Shown: positions 37,993-47,193 of the stretch, in pieces | How positions within the stretch are numbered: position 1 is the stretch's first letter | How the letters are laid out: each line of letters begins with the position of its first letter | Source: an uncultured Bacteroidota bacterium | Lineage (GTDB): Bacteria > Bacteroidota > Bacteroidia > Flavobacteriales > Flavobacteriaceae | Reading direction: 5' to 3' | DNA: 64,000 bases | NCBI GenBank assembly: GCA_902514615.1 | Contig: CABXRG010000002.1 | Location: forward strand, 32,537-96,536 | Made by a program: the position numbers and the translations under genes | The notes under the pieces: model-generated | Seen by the model: only the letters and a program-made list of their open reading frames with translations | What the model was told of the DNA's origin: nothing | Database searches by the model: none

Positions 37993-40900
37993 TTAATAGA
38001 TTTTACTTATTAACCATTCATAACTATTATTGAAAACTTCTACCCAAGGTGAATATTTGTCATCTCTTTCATCAGGATAGTAAGCCCAATTGTGAGGGTG
38101 TAAGGATCTTTCAATATGAGGCATCATAACAAGGTGTCTTCCGTCATCTGAAACAAGCATAGCAGTATTAAAATTTGAGCCATTAGGATTTGCTGGATAA
38201 GTCTCATAGGAATATTTTCCTGCTATTGAGTACTTACTTTCCTTATATGGAAATACAAATTTTCCCTCTCCGTGAGCAGACCAGACACCTAATCTACTTC
38301 CTTCCAGGCTTTTTAACATTATTGAAGGAGATTTTTCAATGTTAACTGACGAGAATACACATTCAAATTTATCAGAGTCGTTATATGTCATCTTTGGCTT
38401 TTCTGCATGATTATTATTGATAAGTCCAAGCTCGATAAACAATTGACATCCATTGCATACACCTAGTGACATAGTATCATCTCTTTTAAAGAAGTTTTCA
38501 AGAGATTTCTTAGCTATTGAATTATGAAGGAAAGAACCTGCCCAGCCTTTTGCTGATCCAAGAACATCAGAATTTGAAAATCCTCCCACTGCAACAAGTA
38601 AATGTATATCCTCAAGATTTTCTTTTCCTGATATTATATCTGTCATGTGAATATCTTTAACATTGAATCCACCCAGTGACATCATAAAAGCCATTTCTCT
38701 CTCAGAGTTACTCCCTTTTTCTCTTATGACAGCCGCATTTATCTTTTTATTTGAAAGATTAAAATTATTATTGCCATTAAATTCACTAGGAAATATAAAT
38801 TTAAGAGGTTGAGCTTTGTAATTATTATATCTCTCAATTGCTCTATTATTTTTAGTTTGTTTTGTGTCAAAATCTCTTGAAGTAGAATACCATATATCTC
38901 TATACTTTTTTATATCAAAGGAAAAAGTATTGTCAAAGTTTTTAATTTTTAAAAAACTATTTTTATTCGTGTTTCCAATTTTAACACAATTCACATCAAT
39001 AGATGAAAATTCCTTATTTAAATCAAATGCTGACTGAATAATGATTCCTGAATTTTCCGAAAAAAGTAATCTAGTAGATTCTTCACACTCAAGATTGGTT
39101 AAGTCGATATCTAATCCAATAATGTTCGAACTAAAACACATCTCTAGTAGGCTTGTTATTAAACCACCTGAGGATATATCATGACCTGATAGAATATTAT
39201 CATTTTTTATAAGTTTTTGAACTAGATTAAAAGATTTTTTAAATTTTTCAGCATCTTTAATTTTAGGTGATTTTGATCCAATTTTATTGAGTGTTTGAGC
39301 AAAAGACGAACCTCCTAATTTGTAGTCATCAAATGATAAATTTATATAATATAGATCCCCCAAGTTCTGATTCAAAACAGGTTTGATAATTTTTCTAACA
39401 TCACTACAATGTCCAGATGCAGAAATAATTACCGTTCCAGGAGATTTAACTTTTAAATCATCATATTTTTGAACCATTGACAATGAGTCCTTTCCTGTAG
39501 GTATGTTTATTCCTAATTTAATAGCAAAATTTGAACAAGCTTCAACTGCTTCATATAATCTTGAGTCTTCACCCTCATTTCCACATGGCCACATCCAATT
39601 AGCTGAAAGTGAGATTGATTTAATTCCATTTTCAAGTGGTGCCCAAACAATATTAGTTAATGACTCTCCAATTGAATTTATACTTCCAATACTTGGGTTA
39701 ATAAGACCTGAAACAGGTGAATGGCCAATTGATGAAGCTATTCCAGTGTAACTATTGTAATCCAACGAAACAACTCCACAATTAGCTAATGGCACTTGTA
39801 TTTCACCGACTGTTTGTTGTTGAGCAATACGTCCTGTTACACATCTATCAACTTTATTAGTTAACCAGTCTTTACATGCTACAGCTTCAAGCATCAAAAC
39901 ATTTTCAACATAATCATAAACTTTTTTTGCATCGTATTCTAATTCATCGAAACTGGATGTTTTAGTAATGTCTTTCATAATCTTCTTTGGTGCGTCTCCA
40001 AAAAGACTATCTAGATCGAGATTGATCGTTTCTTTATTATTTTTCCTATCGAATACTCTAAACTTATTATCTGCTGTTACTTTTCCTACTTTGTATATTG
40101 GTGATCTCTCCCTTTCAGCAATTTTCTTAACAAAATCATAGTCTTTCTCCTTAATTATAAGTCCAATCCTTTCTTGAGATTCATTTCCTATGATCTCTTT
40201 ATAAGAAAGAGACGGATCTCCAACAGGTAAGGAATCTAAATAAATTTCACCTCCAATATCTTCTACTAATTCTGAAAAGCAATTTAAATGACCTCCAGCA
40301 CCATGATCATGAATTGATATTATTGGATTTTCATCCATTTCAAATAAAGATCTAATAGTATTAGTTACTCTTTTTTGCATTTCAGGATTTGATCTTTGAA
40401 CAGCATTAAGTTCAATTGCATTATTATAACTTCCGGTGTCTGTAGATGAGACTGAAGCTCCCCCCATACCAATTCTATAATTGTCTCCTCCAAGAAGAAC
40501 AATAATATCACCCTTTTTAGGAGATTTTTTGAAAGCTTGTTTTTTTTCTCCGTATCCAACACCGCCAGCAAGCATAATTACCTTATCATATGAATGTATC
40601 TCATTATTTTCTTTATGCTCAAAAGTTAGTAGAGATCCTAAAATTAGTGGTTGACCAAAACAATTCCCAAAATCTGAGGCACCATTAGATGCTTTTATTA
40701 ATATGTCAGTGGGAGTTTGATATTTCCAATCTCTTTGAGGAATATTTTGTTCCCATATTTTTTTATTATTTAATCTTGAATATGGAGTCATATAGACTGC
40801 AGAGCCTATAAGTGGAAGAGATCCGGTTCCACCAGCTGCTCTATCTCTTATTTCACCACCTGATCCTGTTGCAGCACCATTATAAGGTTCTACTGTTGTA

Positions 40901-41649
40901 GGAAAATTATGAGTTTCAGCTTTTACAGATATAATACTTTCAATTTTTTTATTTATAAAATAACTTGACTCATCTCCTCTTTCTGGCTGGAGCTGATTGA
41001 TTTGCGGACCATCAATAAAAGCAACATTATCAGAATAAGCAGAAACTATAGAATTTTTATTTTTTTTTGCAGTTGATTTAATTAGTTCAAATAAGCTATT
41101 TCTTTTTTTCTTTCCATCAATAATAAATTGAGCATTAAAAATTTTATGTCTACAATGTTCTGAATTAACCTGAGAAAATCCATAAACTTCAGAGTCTGTT
41201 AATTTTCTTCCAATTTTTATTGAAAGATTTTCTAAATATGAAATTTCAAAATCATCAAGTGCAAGCCCTTGTTCATTGTTATATTTTTTTAGATCATCAA
41301 TAAAATTTATTTTTTCAGGATCTTTATTGTTTTTAAAAACATTTTGATGAAGAGTATCATACTTTTCATTAATCATTCTATCAAATTCTTGAGAGATTTC
41401 ACAGTTAGTAAAAGCTTCAATACGGTTAATATTCTTAAGCCCCATATTTTTAGTTATCTCAACTGCATTAGTACTCCATGGGGTTATCATTGAAGACTTT
41501 GGTCCAATAAATTTTTCTGTTATTTCTTCAATTTCAATTTTACTTGAATCAAGTACCCAAGATAATTTTTTGATATTTTCAATTGATAATTTTTTAGAAA
41601 TTTCAACTGCAAATACTTTTGATTTTGGGTCACCAAAAAATAATATCAT
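37993..41649 (-). CDS. purL: Phosphoribosylformylglycinamidine synthase, single-chain
   Basis: Fourth step of purine synthesis: FGAR plus glutamine and ATP to FGAM. The 1218 residues are the large single-chain form fusing the PurS-like N-terminal part, two FGAM synthetase halves (GFSQVNSEHCRHKIFNAQFI, ETHNFPTTVEPYNGAATGSG, GGIGD-like HDHGAGGH) and a C-terminal class I amidotransferase with the nucleophile in LGVCNGCQLF and MPHIERSLHPHNW as the His/Glu end. It follows the MsbA-like gene after 37 bases. Small bacteria with split purS/Q/L differ; the fused form is usual in Bacteroidota. Confidence 0.98.
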   Translation of the reverse strand: MILFFGDPKSKVFAVEISKKLSIENIKKLSWVLDSSKIEIEEITEKFIGPKSSMITPWSTNAVEITKNMGLKNINRIEAFTNCEISQEFDRMINEKYDTLHQNVFKNNKDPEKINFIDDLKKYNNEQGLALDDFEISYLENLSIKIGRKLTDSEVYGFSQVNSEHCRHKIFNAQFIIDGKKKRNSLFELIKSTAKKNKNSIVSAYSDNVAFIDGPQINQLQPERGDESSYFINKKIESIISVKAETHNFPTTVEPYNGAATGSGGEIRDRAAGGTGSLPLIGSAVYMTPYSRLNNKKIWEQNIPQRDWKYQTPTDILIKASNGASDFGNCFGQPLILGSLLTFEHKENNEIHSYDKVIMLAGGVGYGEKKQAFKKSPKKGDIIVLLGGDNYRIGMGGASVSSTDTGSYNNAIELNAVQRSNPEMQKRVTNTIRSLFEMDENPIISIHDHGAGGHLNCFSELVEDIGGEIYLDSLPVGDPSLSYKEIIGNESQERIGLIIKEKDYDFVKKIAERERSPIYKVGKVTADNKFRVFDRKNNKETINLDLDSLFGDAPKKIMKDITKTSSFDELEYDAKKVYDYVENVLMLEAVACKDWLTNKVDRCVTGRIAQQQTVGEIQVPLANCGVVSLDYNSYTGIASSIGHSPVSGLINPSIGSINSIGESLTNIVWAPLENGIKSISLSANWMWPCGNEGEDSRLYEAVEACSNFAIKLGINIPTGKDSLSMVQKYDDLKVKSPGTVIISASGHCSDVRKIIKPVLNQNLGDLYYINLSFDDYKLGGSSFAQTLNKIGSKSPKIKDAEKFKKSFNLVQKLIKNDNILSGHDISSGGLITSLLEMCFSSNIIGLDIDLTNLECEESTRLLFSENSGIIIQSAFDLNKEFSSIDVNCVKIGNTNKNSFLKIKNFDNTFSFDIKKYRDIWYSTSRDFDTKQTKNNRAIERYNNYKAQPLKFIFPSEFNGNNNFNLSNKKINAAVIREKGSNSEREMAFMMSLGGFNVKDIHMTDIISGKENLEDIHLLVAVGGFSNSDVLGSAKGWAGSFLHNSIAKKSLENFFKRDDTMSLGVCNGCQLFIELGLINNNHAEKPKMTYNDSDKFECVFSSVNIEKSPSIMLKSLEGSRLGVWSAHGEGKFVFPYKESKYSIAGKYSYETYPANPNGSNFNTAMLVSDDGRHLVMMPHIERSLHPHNWAYYPDERDDKYSPWVEVFNNSYEWLISKIY

Positions 41650-41686
41650 TATAGAAAATTAAGCTGTAAATTTAATTGATTTAGAC

Positions 41687-43504
41687 TTAGATTTGAAGCT
41701 CATTCATGTTTTTATATGAAGAATTTGAGTTAATAAGTTCTTCATGAGTTCCTTGAGCTACTATATTGCCATTATCAATAAGTATTATTTTGTCACACTT
41801 CTTAATTGTTGAAAACTTATGAGCGATTATCAGAGAAGTTTTACCATGCATAAGTTTGTCAATTGCATCTTGAATTTTTTTCTCAGACTCACTATCTAAA
41901 GACGAGGTGGCTTCATCTAAAATTAATATAGAAGGGCTTTTTAACATAGCTCTTGCAATAGTTAATCTTTGTTTTTGACCTCCGGATAATTTGTTTCCAT
42001 AGTCTCCTATCAAGGTATCATATCCGTTAAGTTGCTGTTCTATAAATTCATGTGCATTTGCCTCTTTTGCTGCATTAACTACATCTTCTTTTTTAGAATC
42101 AAGATTCCCAATTTTAATGTTATTAAAAATAGTATCATTAAACAAAATTGATTCTTGCGTAACTATTGATATATTTCTGTATAATGACTCTTTTGTTATA
42201 TCAGAAATGTTGTTATCATCAATTATAAGCCTACCAGATGTAGTATTAAAGAATCCATTTAATAAATTAGCTATAGTAGTTTTTCCACTCCCTGATGATC
42301 CAACTAAGGCTACACTTTCTCCTTTGTTAATAGTAAAACTTATTTTATCTAATATTTTAGCCTCACCATAGCTAAATTCAACATCCTTAAATGTTATTCT
42401 CTTTTCAAACTTTTCAAGATTAAAAGTTCTTTTTTGATCGTTCTGGTCTTTATTATTTTCAATAATTTCAAATACTCTTTCAGCAGCAGCATTTCCTTTT
42501 TTTATACTGTAAAATGATTTACTAAGATTTTTAGCTGGAGTAAGTATATTATATGCAAGTCCCATAAATACTATAAAGGTTGTGCCTGATATAGTTTCAC
42601 TTATTAAGACCATTTTACCTCCAAACCAAAGTAGAACACCTATGACTAAAATACCCATAAACTCACTAAATGGACCAGCCAAATTCTTTCTATTAACTAC
42701 TTTATTGGAAAATTTAAAAAGTAGATTATTTATACTTTTGAACTTGTCAAGAAAAAATGATTCAGAAAGGAATGATTTAATCACTTTTTGCCCGCTAATA
42801 GTTTCATCTATTATTGATAAAAAATTACTTTGTTGTTGCTGAACCTCCTTAGAATCTTTTCTGAGTTTTTTACCAATTATTGAAATTATAAAACCTGAAA
42901 TTGGAATAAATAAAGTCACAAACAAAGTTAATTTTGGACTAATTGTGAACATTACAATTAATGTAAATAAAATAGTCAAAGGTTCTCTTACCATCAATTC
43001 TAAAATTGAAAGATATGATGTTTGAATTTCTAAAATATCAGCTGTTATTCTTGACATTAAATCTCCTTTCTTCTTGTTAAGGAAATATGATATGGGCATA
43101 TTTAATACCTTAGAATATAGGTTTTCTCGAAGATTTTTTAAGAGCCCATTTTTTACAAACGTAATATTATATAGTGCTAGGTAATTAAATATATTTTTCA
43201 TTAAAAAAAAGAAAATAACTATACCTACTACAATTATTAATGTTGATGAAATATCAGTTTCTAGTTGTTTTGAAAGATAATAGTTAAAGTAATTTTCAGC
43301 ATACTCTCTTATATTTCCTATTCCTATATATTCAGGTTTTACATATACTGTTTTAGTTTGTTTAAATAACACATCTAACATAGGTATAAATGAAACAAAT
43401 GCTAAAGCACTAAAAATTGCATAAAGAATATTAAACAATACATTGAGCAAAGCAAAGTAGGAGTAGTCAATCCCATATTTTAACACTCTTGTAAAATAGC
43501 TCAT
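41687..43504 (-). CDS. MsbA-like ABC exporter (fused membrane and ATPase domains)
   Basis: 605 residues with six predicted membrane helices in the first ~330 (for example 87-110, 172-190, 193-212, 283-300) and a C-terminal ATPase: Walker A GSSGSGKT (402-409), Q-loop VTQES, signature LSGGQ (506-510), Walker B ILILDE (526-531), then H-loop IIAHKFSTI. The architecture is that of lipid A/phospholipid flippases and of drug exporters; substrate is not fixed by sequence. The upstream glycosyltransferase gene ends at the base before its start, favouring a role in envelope glycolipid export. Confidence 0.92.
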   Translation of the reverse strand: MSYFTRVLKYGIDYSYFALLNVLFNILYAIFSALAFVSFIPMLDVLFKQTKTVYVKPEYIGIGNIREYAENYFNYYLSKQLETDISSTLIIVVGIVIFFFLMKNIFNYLALYNITFVKNGLLKNLRENLYSKVLNMPISYFLNKKKGDLMSRITADILEIQTSYLSILELMVREPLTILFTLIVMFTISPKLTLFVTLFIPISGFIISIIGKKLRKDSKEVQQQQSNFLSIIDETISGQKVIKSFLSESFFLDKFKSINNLLFKFSNKVVNRKNLAGPFSEFMGILVIGVLLWFGGKMVLISETISGTTFIVFMGLAYNILTPAKNLSKSFYSIKKGNAAAERVFEIIENNKDQNDQKRTFNLEKFEKRITFKDVEFSYGEAKILDKISFTINKGESVALVGSSGSGKTTIANLLNGFFNTTSGRLIIDDNNISDITKESLYRNISIVTQESILFNDTIFNNIKIGNLDSKKEDVVNAAKEANAHEFIEQQLNGYDTLIGDYGNKLSGGQKQRLTIARAMLKSPSILILDEATSSLDSESEKKIQDAIDKLMHGKTSLIIAHKFSTIKKCDKIILIDNGNIVAQGTHEELINSNSSYKNMNELQI

Positions 43505-44449
43505 TTAAAAAGTCTTATTTTTAATTGAATATTTATCCTTGTCAAGATTGAACTTTAGTATTATCTCAGCTAAGAAACCAGCAATAAAAAATTGAACACC
43601 TAGAACCATTGTTATTAATGCTATATAAAATTCAGGTCTTGTTGTAATAAGTCTAGAAGAGGTATCTATAAATAATTTATTATAACCAAGATATATCGTA
43701 AACAAAATACCCACAAAAATCATTACAGTTCCTAGAGAACCAAAAAAATGCATAGGTCTCCTTCCAAATCTATTTGTAAACCATAATGTAATTATATCTA
43801 GAAACCCCCTTATAAATCTTTCATTTCCAAATTTACTTTTACCATATTTTCTAGGCTGATGCTGCACTATGTGTTCACCAATTTTATGATATCCCTCATT
43901 TTTTGCAAGGATTGGAATAAATCTATGCATATCTGCATATAAACTTATAGATTTTACTACCTCTTTTTTGTATACTTTAATTCCGCAGTTAAAGTCATTA
44001 AGGCGGATGCCAGAAAACAATCTAGCTACAAAGTTAAATAATGATGATGGAAGTTTTTTAAAAAAAAATGAATCATATCTTTTCTTTTTCCATCCTGAAA
44101 TCATGTCAAGATCTGACTCTTTTAGTTTGTCAATCATTAGTGGAATTTCTTCTGGTGAATCCTGCAGATCTGCATCTAAAGTTGCAACATACTCTCCATT
44201 TGCTTCAGAAAACCCAACTCTTAAAGCTTGTGACTTGCCGTAGTTCTTAGTGAATGAAATACCTTTCACATTATTATTTGAACTAGCAATCCCTTCAATT
44301 ATACTCCATGATGAGTCATTACTTCCATCATCTATATATATAACTTCAAATTTTAAGTCTAAGTTTTCAAAAGATTTAAAAATCCAAGTATTGAGTTCAT
44401 TCAAAGAATCAGACTCATTTAATAGGGGTATAATAATTGAAACGTTCAT
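43505..44449 (-). CDS. Family 2 glycosyltransferase, polyprenyl-phosphate (DPM/GtrB) type
   Basis: 314 residues: GT-A domain with VSIIIPLLNESDSLNEL at the start, DDGSNDSS (41-48), and the metal-binding DADLQD (92-97), followed by YKKEVVKSISLYADMHRFIP and QHQPRKYGKSKFG, then two C-terminal membrane helices (about 235-260 and 270-295). This matches polyprenyl-phosphate glucosyl/mannosyltransferases that hand sugars to lipid carriers at the inner membrane. Lies in a minus-strand unit with a DUF4199 gene upstream (8 bases) and the ABC exporter downstream (0 bases). Confidence 0.92.
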   Translation of the reverse strand: MNVSIIIPLLNESDSLNELNTWIFKSFENLDLKFEVIYIDDGSNDSSWSIIEGIASSNNNVKGISFTKNYGKSQALRVGFSEANGEYVATLDADLQDSPEEIPLMIDKLKESDLDMISGWKKKRYDSFFFKKLPSSLFNFVARLFSGIRLNDFNCGIKVYKKEVVKSISLYADMHRFIPILAKNEGYHKIGEHIVQHQPRKYGKSKFGNERFIRGFLDIITLWFTNRFGRRPMHFFGSLGTVMIFVGILFTIYLGYNKLFIDTSSRLITTRPEFYIALITMVLGVQFFIAGFLAEIILKFNLDKDKYSIKNKTF

Positions 44450-44457
44450 AGGATTTA

Positions 44458-44982
44458 CTATGCAGGTCTATTTTTTTTGACTGCTAACCCCGTAAGTAAT
44501 GAAATTAAGCCCCCAAAAAAAAGTGAAACAGTAATTCCAATTGCTGATGAAAGAAAGGGATTAGCAAAGAATTCAAAAGCACCTTCAATACCCTCTATCA
44601 TTTCATCTGTTAGCTCTGGATTTTGATCTATTGCTTGATTAATTGCATATTCCATAGCCTTGCTCATTGTCTCTGGATCTAATACGTATCCTTGAAATAA
44701 ACCGTATAAAATTCCTATTATTGATCCAAGTGCGACTACTCCAATACCTATCTTCATTCCTTCCCCAAGACTTATAAATCCATCATTAGCTTGTTTATAA
44801 GCTAGTTGTCCAAAAACTATAGATCCTGCCATGATTAGAAGACCTGTCCATTGTTGGACTGAAGAGTTTTGATAGTGCATGTCCATAATGAATAACATTA
44901 ATGAAAATGCAACAGACAGTCCACCCATAATTAAACCGTAGTTTAATACAGTAGACTTAACAGTACCTTTAGATTCTAACAT
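44458..44982 (-). CDS. DUF4199 family membrane protein
   Basis: 174 residues with four membrane helices: STVLNYGLIMGGLSVAFSLM, the WTGLLIMAGSIVFGQLAY pair, MKIGIGVVALGSIIGILYGL and SSAIGITVSLFFGGLISLLT. A small polar helix rich in Glu (about residues 110-145) lies between the third and fourth. The pattern and the position directly upstream of a GtrB-like transferase fit DUF4199 of Bacteroidota, whose function is not known. It heads the unit DUF4199-GT2-MsbA-purL. Confidence 0.85.
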   Translation of the reverse strand: MLESKGTVKSTVLNYGLIMGGLSVAFSLMLFIMDMHYQNSSVQQWTGLLIMAGSIVFGQLAYKQANDGFISLGEGMKIGIGVVALGSIIGILYGLFQGYVLDPETMSKAMEYAINQAIDQNPELTDEMIEGIEGAFEFFANPFLSSAIGITVSLFFGGLISLLTGLAVKKNRPA

Positions 44983-45050
44983 TTTGTTTGTATTTATATG
45001 TTGGAAGTAAAATTAAGCAATTATAATGACAGGATATATGAAAAAAATTT

Positions 45051-45058
45051 TAAATTTG
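45051..45058 (+). promoter_or_regulatory. Promoter -7 box upstream of rpmE
   Basis: TAAATTTG, 16 bases before the rpmE ATG, in a TTTTAAATTTGCA context almost the same as that before rpsL at 5207-5219. Confidence 0.65.
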
Positions 45059-45074
45059 CAGTCACTTTAAAATT

Positions 45075-45494
45075 ATGAAGAGTAATACACATCCCGAAAA
45101 CTATAGATTAGTAGCATTTAAAGATATGTCTAATAACGATATGTTTATTACTAAGTCTACTGTTGATACAAAGGAAACTACCAAGATTGATGGTGTTGAA
45201 TATCCTCTTTTTAAGCTTGAAATCTCTAGAACATCCCATCCTTATTACACTGGTAAATCTAAACTTGTAGATACAGCTGGTAGGGTAGATAAATTTAGAA
45301 GTAAATATGCAAACTTCAATCAAGCTACAAACTCAGAATCTGATGAATCTACTGAAGATGTGAAGGCTAATCCAGTTGAAGAAACTCCTGCTGCTGAGGA
45401 AACTCCTGCTGCTGAGGAAACTCCTGCTGCTGAGGAAACTCCTGCTGCTGAGGAAACTCCTGCTGCTGAATCTGACGATTCAAATCCTTCATAG
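45075..45494 (+). CDS. rpmE2: 50S ribosomal protein L31 type B with a repetitive acidic tail
   Basis: The first ~85 residues are a type B (zinc-free) L31: MKSNTHPENYRLVAFKDMSN, LEISRTSHPYYTGKSK and AGRVDKFRSKY. The CxxC metal sites of type A are absent. The remaining ~55 residues are an added tail: Ser/Asp/Glu-rich, then five copies of EETPAA encoded by an 18-bp tandem repeat, then ESDDSNPS. Type B proteins usually end near residue 85-90. The tail is presumably disordered and solvent exposed. Promoter upstream is good; mtaB follows after 10 bases. Confidence 0.95.
   Translation: MKSNTHPENYRLVAFKDMSNNDMFITKSTVDTKETTKIDGVEYPLFKLEISRTSHPYYTGKSKLVDTAGRVDKFRSKYANFNQATNSESDESTEDVKANPVEETPAAEETPAAEETPAAEETPAAEETPAAESDDSNPS
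45378..45467 (+). repeat. Five 18-bp tandem repeats within L31
   Basis: The unit GAGGAAACTCCTGCTGCT is repeated five times, the first copy with GAA in place of GAG. The reading frame is preserved, giving EETPAA five times. Near identity at DNA level suggests recent expansion, so copy number is likely to vary between strains. Confidence 0.95.
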
Positions 45495-45504
45495 ATAATC
45501 CGTT

Positions 45505-46827
45505 TTGTCAATATCTACCGCTCCTATTGAATCTAAAATAAAGATCTCTAGCGTTGCATTTCACACTCTAGGTTGTAAACTAAACTTTTCAGAATCTTCA
45601 TATATTTCAAAATCTCTTGAAGAGAATGGCTTTAAAATTGTAGAATTTAATGAATATGCAGACGCATATGTAATTAATACATGTTCGGTAACTGAAAATG
45701 CAGATAATAAGTTTAAATATTTTGTAAAACAAGCTCTAAAAATAAATCCAGAAGCTTTTATAGTAGCAATAGGTTGTTATGCTCAGCTTAAACCTAAGAA
45801 ATTATTATCTGTAGATGGTGTTGATCTGGTTCTTGGAGCTGCAGATAAGTTTAATCTTTTAGATTGTTTGAAAAATATTGATCATTCAAAAAAAAGTCAT
45901 TCATGTAATATTAATGAGGTAAATTTTTTCAAGGAAAGCTATTCTCTAAATCATCGAACAAGAGCATTCCTTAAAGTACAGGATGGTTGCGATTATAAGT
46001 GTAGTTTTTGCACTATTCCTTTAGCTAGAGGTAAATCAAGAAGCAACACCATATCTAATGTTATAGATAATGTTAAAAAAATTGCCTCTCAAAACATAAA
46101 AGAAATTGTATTAACAGGAATAAATCTTGGAGATTTTGGTAAAACAAGTAAAAAAGCTAATAATTCCAATTTCTTAACCCTTATAAAAGAATTAGACATA
46201 TTAGACCTTGATTTGAGATTTAGAATATCTTCAATTGAACCAAATTTATTAAGTGATGAGATAATAGAATTTGTTAGTACCAGTAAAAAGTTTGTACACC
46301 ACTTTCATATTCCTTTACAAAGTGGAAGCGATACTATATTAAAGTTAATGAGAAGAAGATATGATGCTGATCTTTATGAAAGTAGAATCAATAAGATTAA
46401 TGAATTAATGCCTAATGCATGTATTGGTGTTGATGTAATTGTTGGATTTCCAGGTGAAGATGATGATAAATTTTTAGAAAGTATGAGTTTTTTAGAAACT
46501 TTAGATATCTCTTACTTACATGTTTTTACATATTCAGAAAGGGATAATACTCATGCTATAACTTTACCAAATATTGTTCAATCAAATATTAGATCCAAAA
46601 GAAGTAAGCTATTACGAATTCTCTCAAGTAGAAAAAAAGGAGACTTTTACAAAAAAAATCTAGGTAATACGCATAATGTTTTGTTTGAATCTGAAAATAA
46701 AAATGGATTTATTGAAGGATTTTCATCAAACTATCTTCGCTTTAGAAGAAAATGGGATTCAAGTTTAGCGGGATCTGTTGTTAAATCAAACTTTACAGAA
46801 ATTGATTCTGAAGGTTTTGCAACCTAA
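45505..46827 (+). CDS. mtaB: tRNA (t6A37) C2-methylthiotransferase MtaB
   Basis: Radical SAM enzyme adding methylthio to t6A at position 37 of ANN-decoding tRNAs. The 440 residues contain the N-terminal MTTase domain with Cys24 (LGCKLNFSES), Cys60 (NTCSVTE) and Cys91 (GCYAQLKP) for one iron-sulfur cluster and the radical SAM Cys162, Cys166, Cys169 in GCDYKCSFC. LGCKLNxSE is the MtaB pattern, unlike MiaB's. The start is a TTG at 45505 (no ATG lies before the first strand), so roughly ten N-terminal residues are uncertain. It lies 10 bases after rpmE. Confidence 0.93.
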   Translation: MSISTAPIESKIKISSVAFHTLGCKLNFSESSYISKSLEENGFKIVEFNEYADAYVINTCSVTENADNKFKYFVKQALKINPEAFIVAIGCYAQLKPKKLLSVDGVDLVLGAADKFNLLDCLKNIDHSKKSHSCNINEVNFFKESYSLNHRTRAFLKVQDGCDYKCSFCTIPLARGKSRSNTISNVIDNVKKIASQNIKEIVLTGINLGDFGKTSKKANNSNFLTLIKELDILDLDLRFRISSIEPNLLSDEIIEFVSTSKKFVHHFHIPLQSGSDTILKLMRRRYDADLYESRINKINELMPNACIGVDVIVGFPGEDDDKFLESMSFLETLDISYLHVFTYSERDNTHAITLPNIVQSNIRSKRSKLLRILSSRKKGDFYKKNLGNTHNVLFESENKNGFIEGFSSNYLRFRRKWDSSLAGSVVKSNFTEIDSEGFAT

Positions 46828-46838
46828 TTATTTAACTA

Positions 46839-47132
46839 CTACAGTTTAATACCTACAGGAAGTAAGTGTTTAAAAGCTTTATTTTTTCTAACAAAACCGG
46901 CAATTCTAGGTGAGGTGGGAACAACACGTAAATTTTTACTTTCAATAAATTCTAGAACTTTAATTATAAAATCTTCTTCAAAAGATTTATCATTAACGTT
47001 ATCAGGAATATGAATTTTTGTGAGGAATATTTTTCTTTCTTGCTCGGCGTATTCTATTCTTGCTAATGAGTCTGAAATTTTGACTTCAAATTGTCTTAGA
47101 AACTCATTATTTTCGATTATTATCTGATTCAT
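46839..47132 (-). CDS. Small GNAT-fold N-acetyltransferase (Yjdj type)
   Basis: 97 residues corresponding to a minimal acetyltransferase core: EVKISDSLARIEYAEQER (start strand pair), a strand with IFLTKIHIPDN, and a helix (SFEEDFIIKVLEFIESKN) followed by VVPTSPRIAGFVRKN. It lacks the full acyl-acceptor part of larger GNATs, as in COG2388 proteins. Substrate unknown. Convergent with mtaB (11-base gap) and preceded by a good promoter. Confidence 0.8.
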   Translation of the reverse strand: MNQIIIENNEFLRQFEVKISDSLARIEYAEQERKIFLTKIHIPDNVNDKSFEEDFIIKVLEFIESKNLRVVPTSPRIAGFVRKNKAFKHLLPVGIKL

Positions 47133-47151
47133 AAATAAAAAAGCTGAATTG

Positions 47152-47159
47152 CAAAGATA
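47152..47159 (-). promoter_or_regulatory. Promoter -7 box of the GNAT gene
   Basis: On the minus strand TATCTTTG matches TAnnTTTG, 19 bases upstream of the ATG at 47132. Confidence 0.55.
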
Positions 47160-47193
47160 AAAAAAAATCTATTGTTGATAAAAAAAGTTGATA

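Noticed and set aside
45320..45511. Minus-strand frame with repeated SSAAGV over the L31 tail.
   Set aside because: It is only the reverse reading of the 18-bp repeats; nothing else supports it as a gene.
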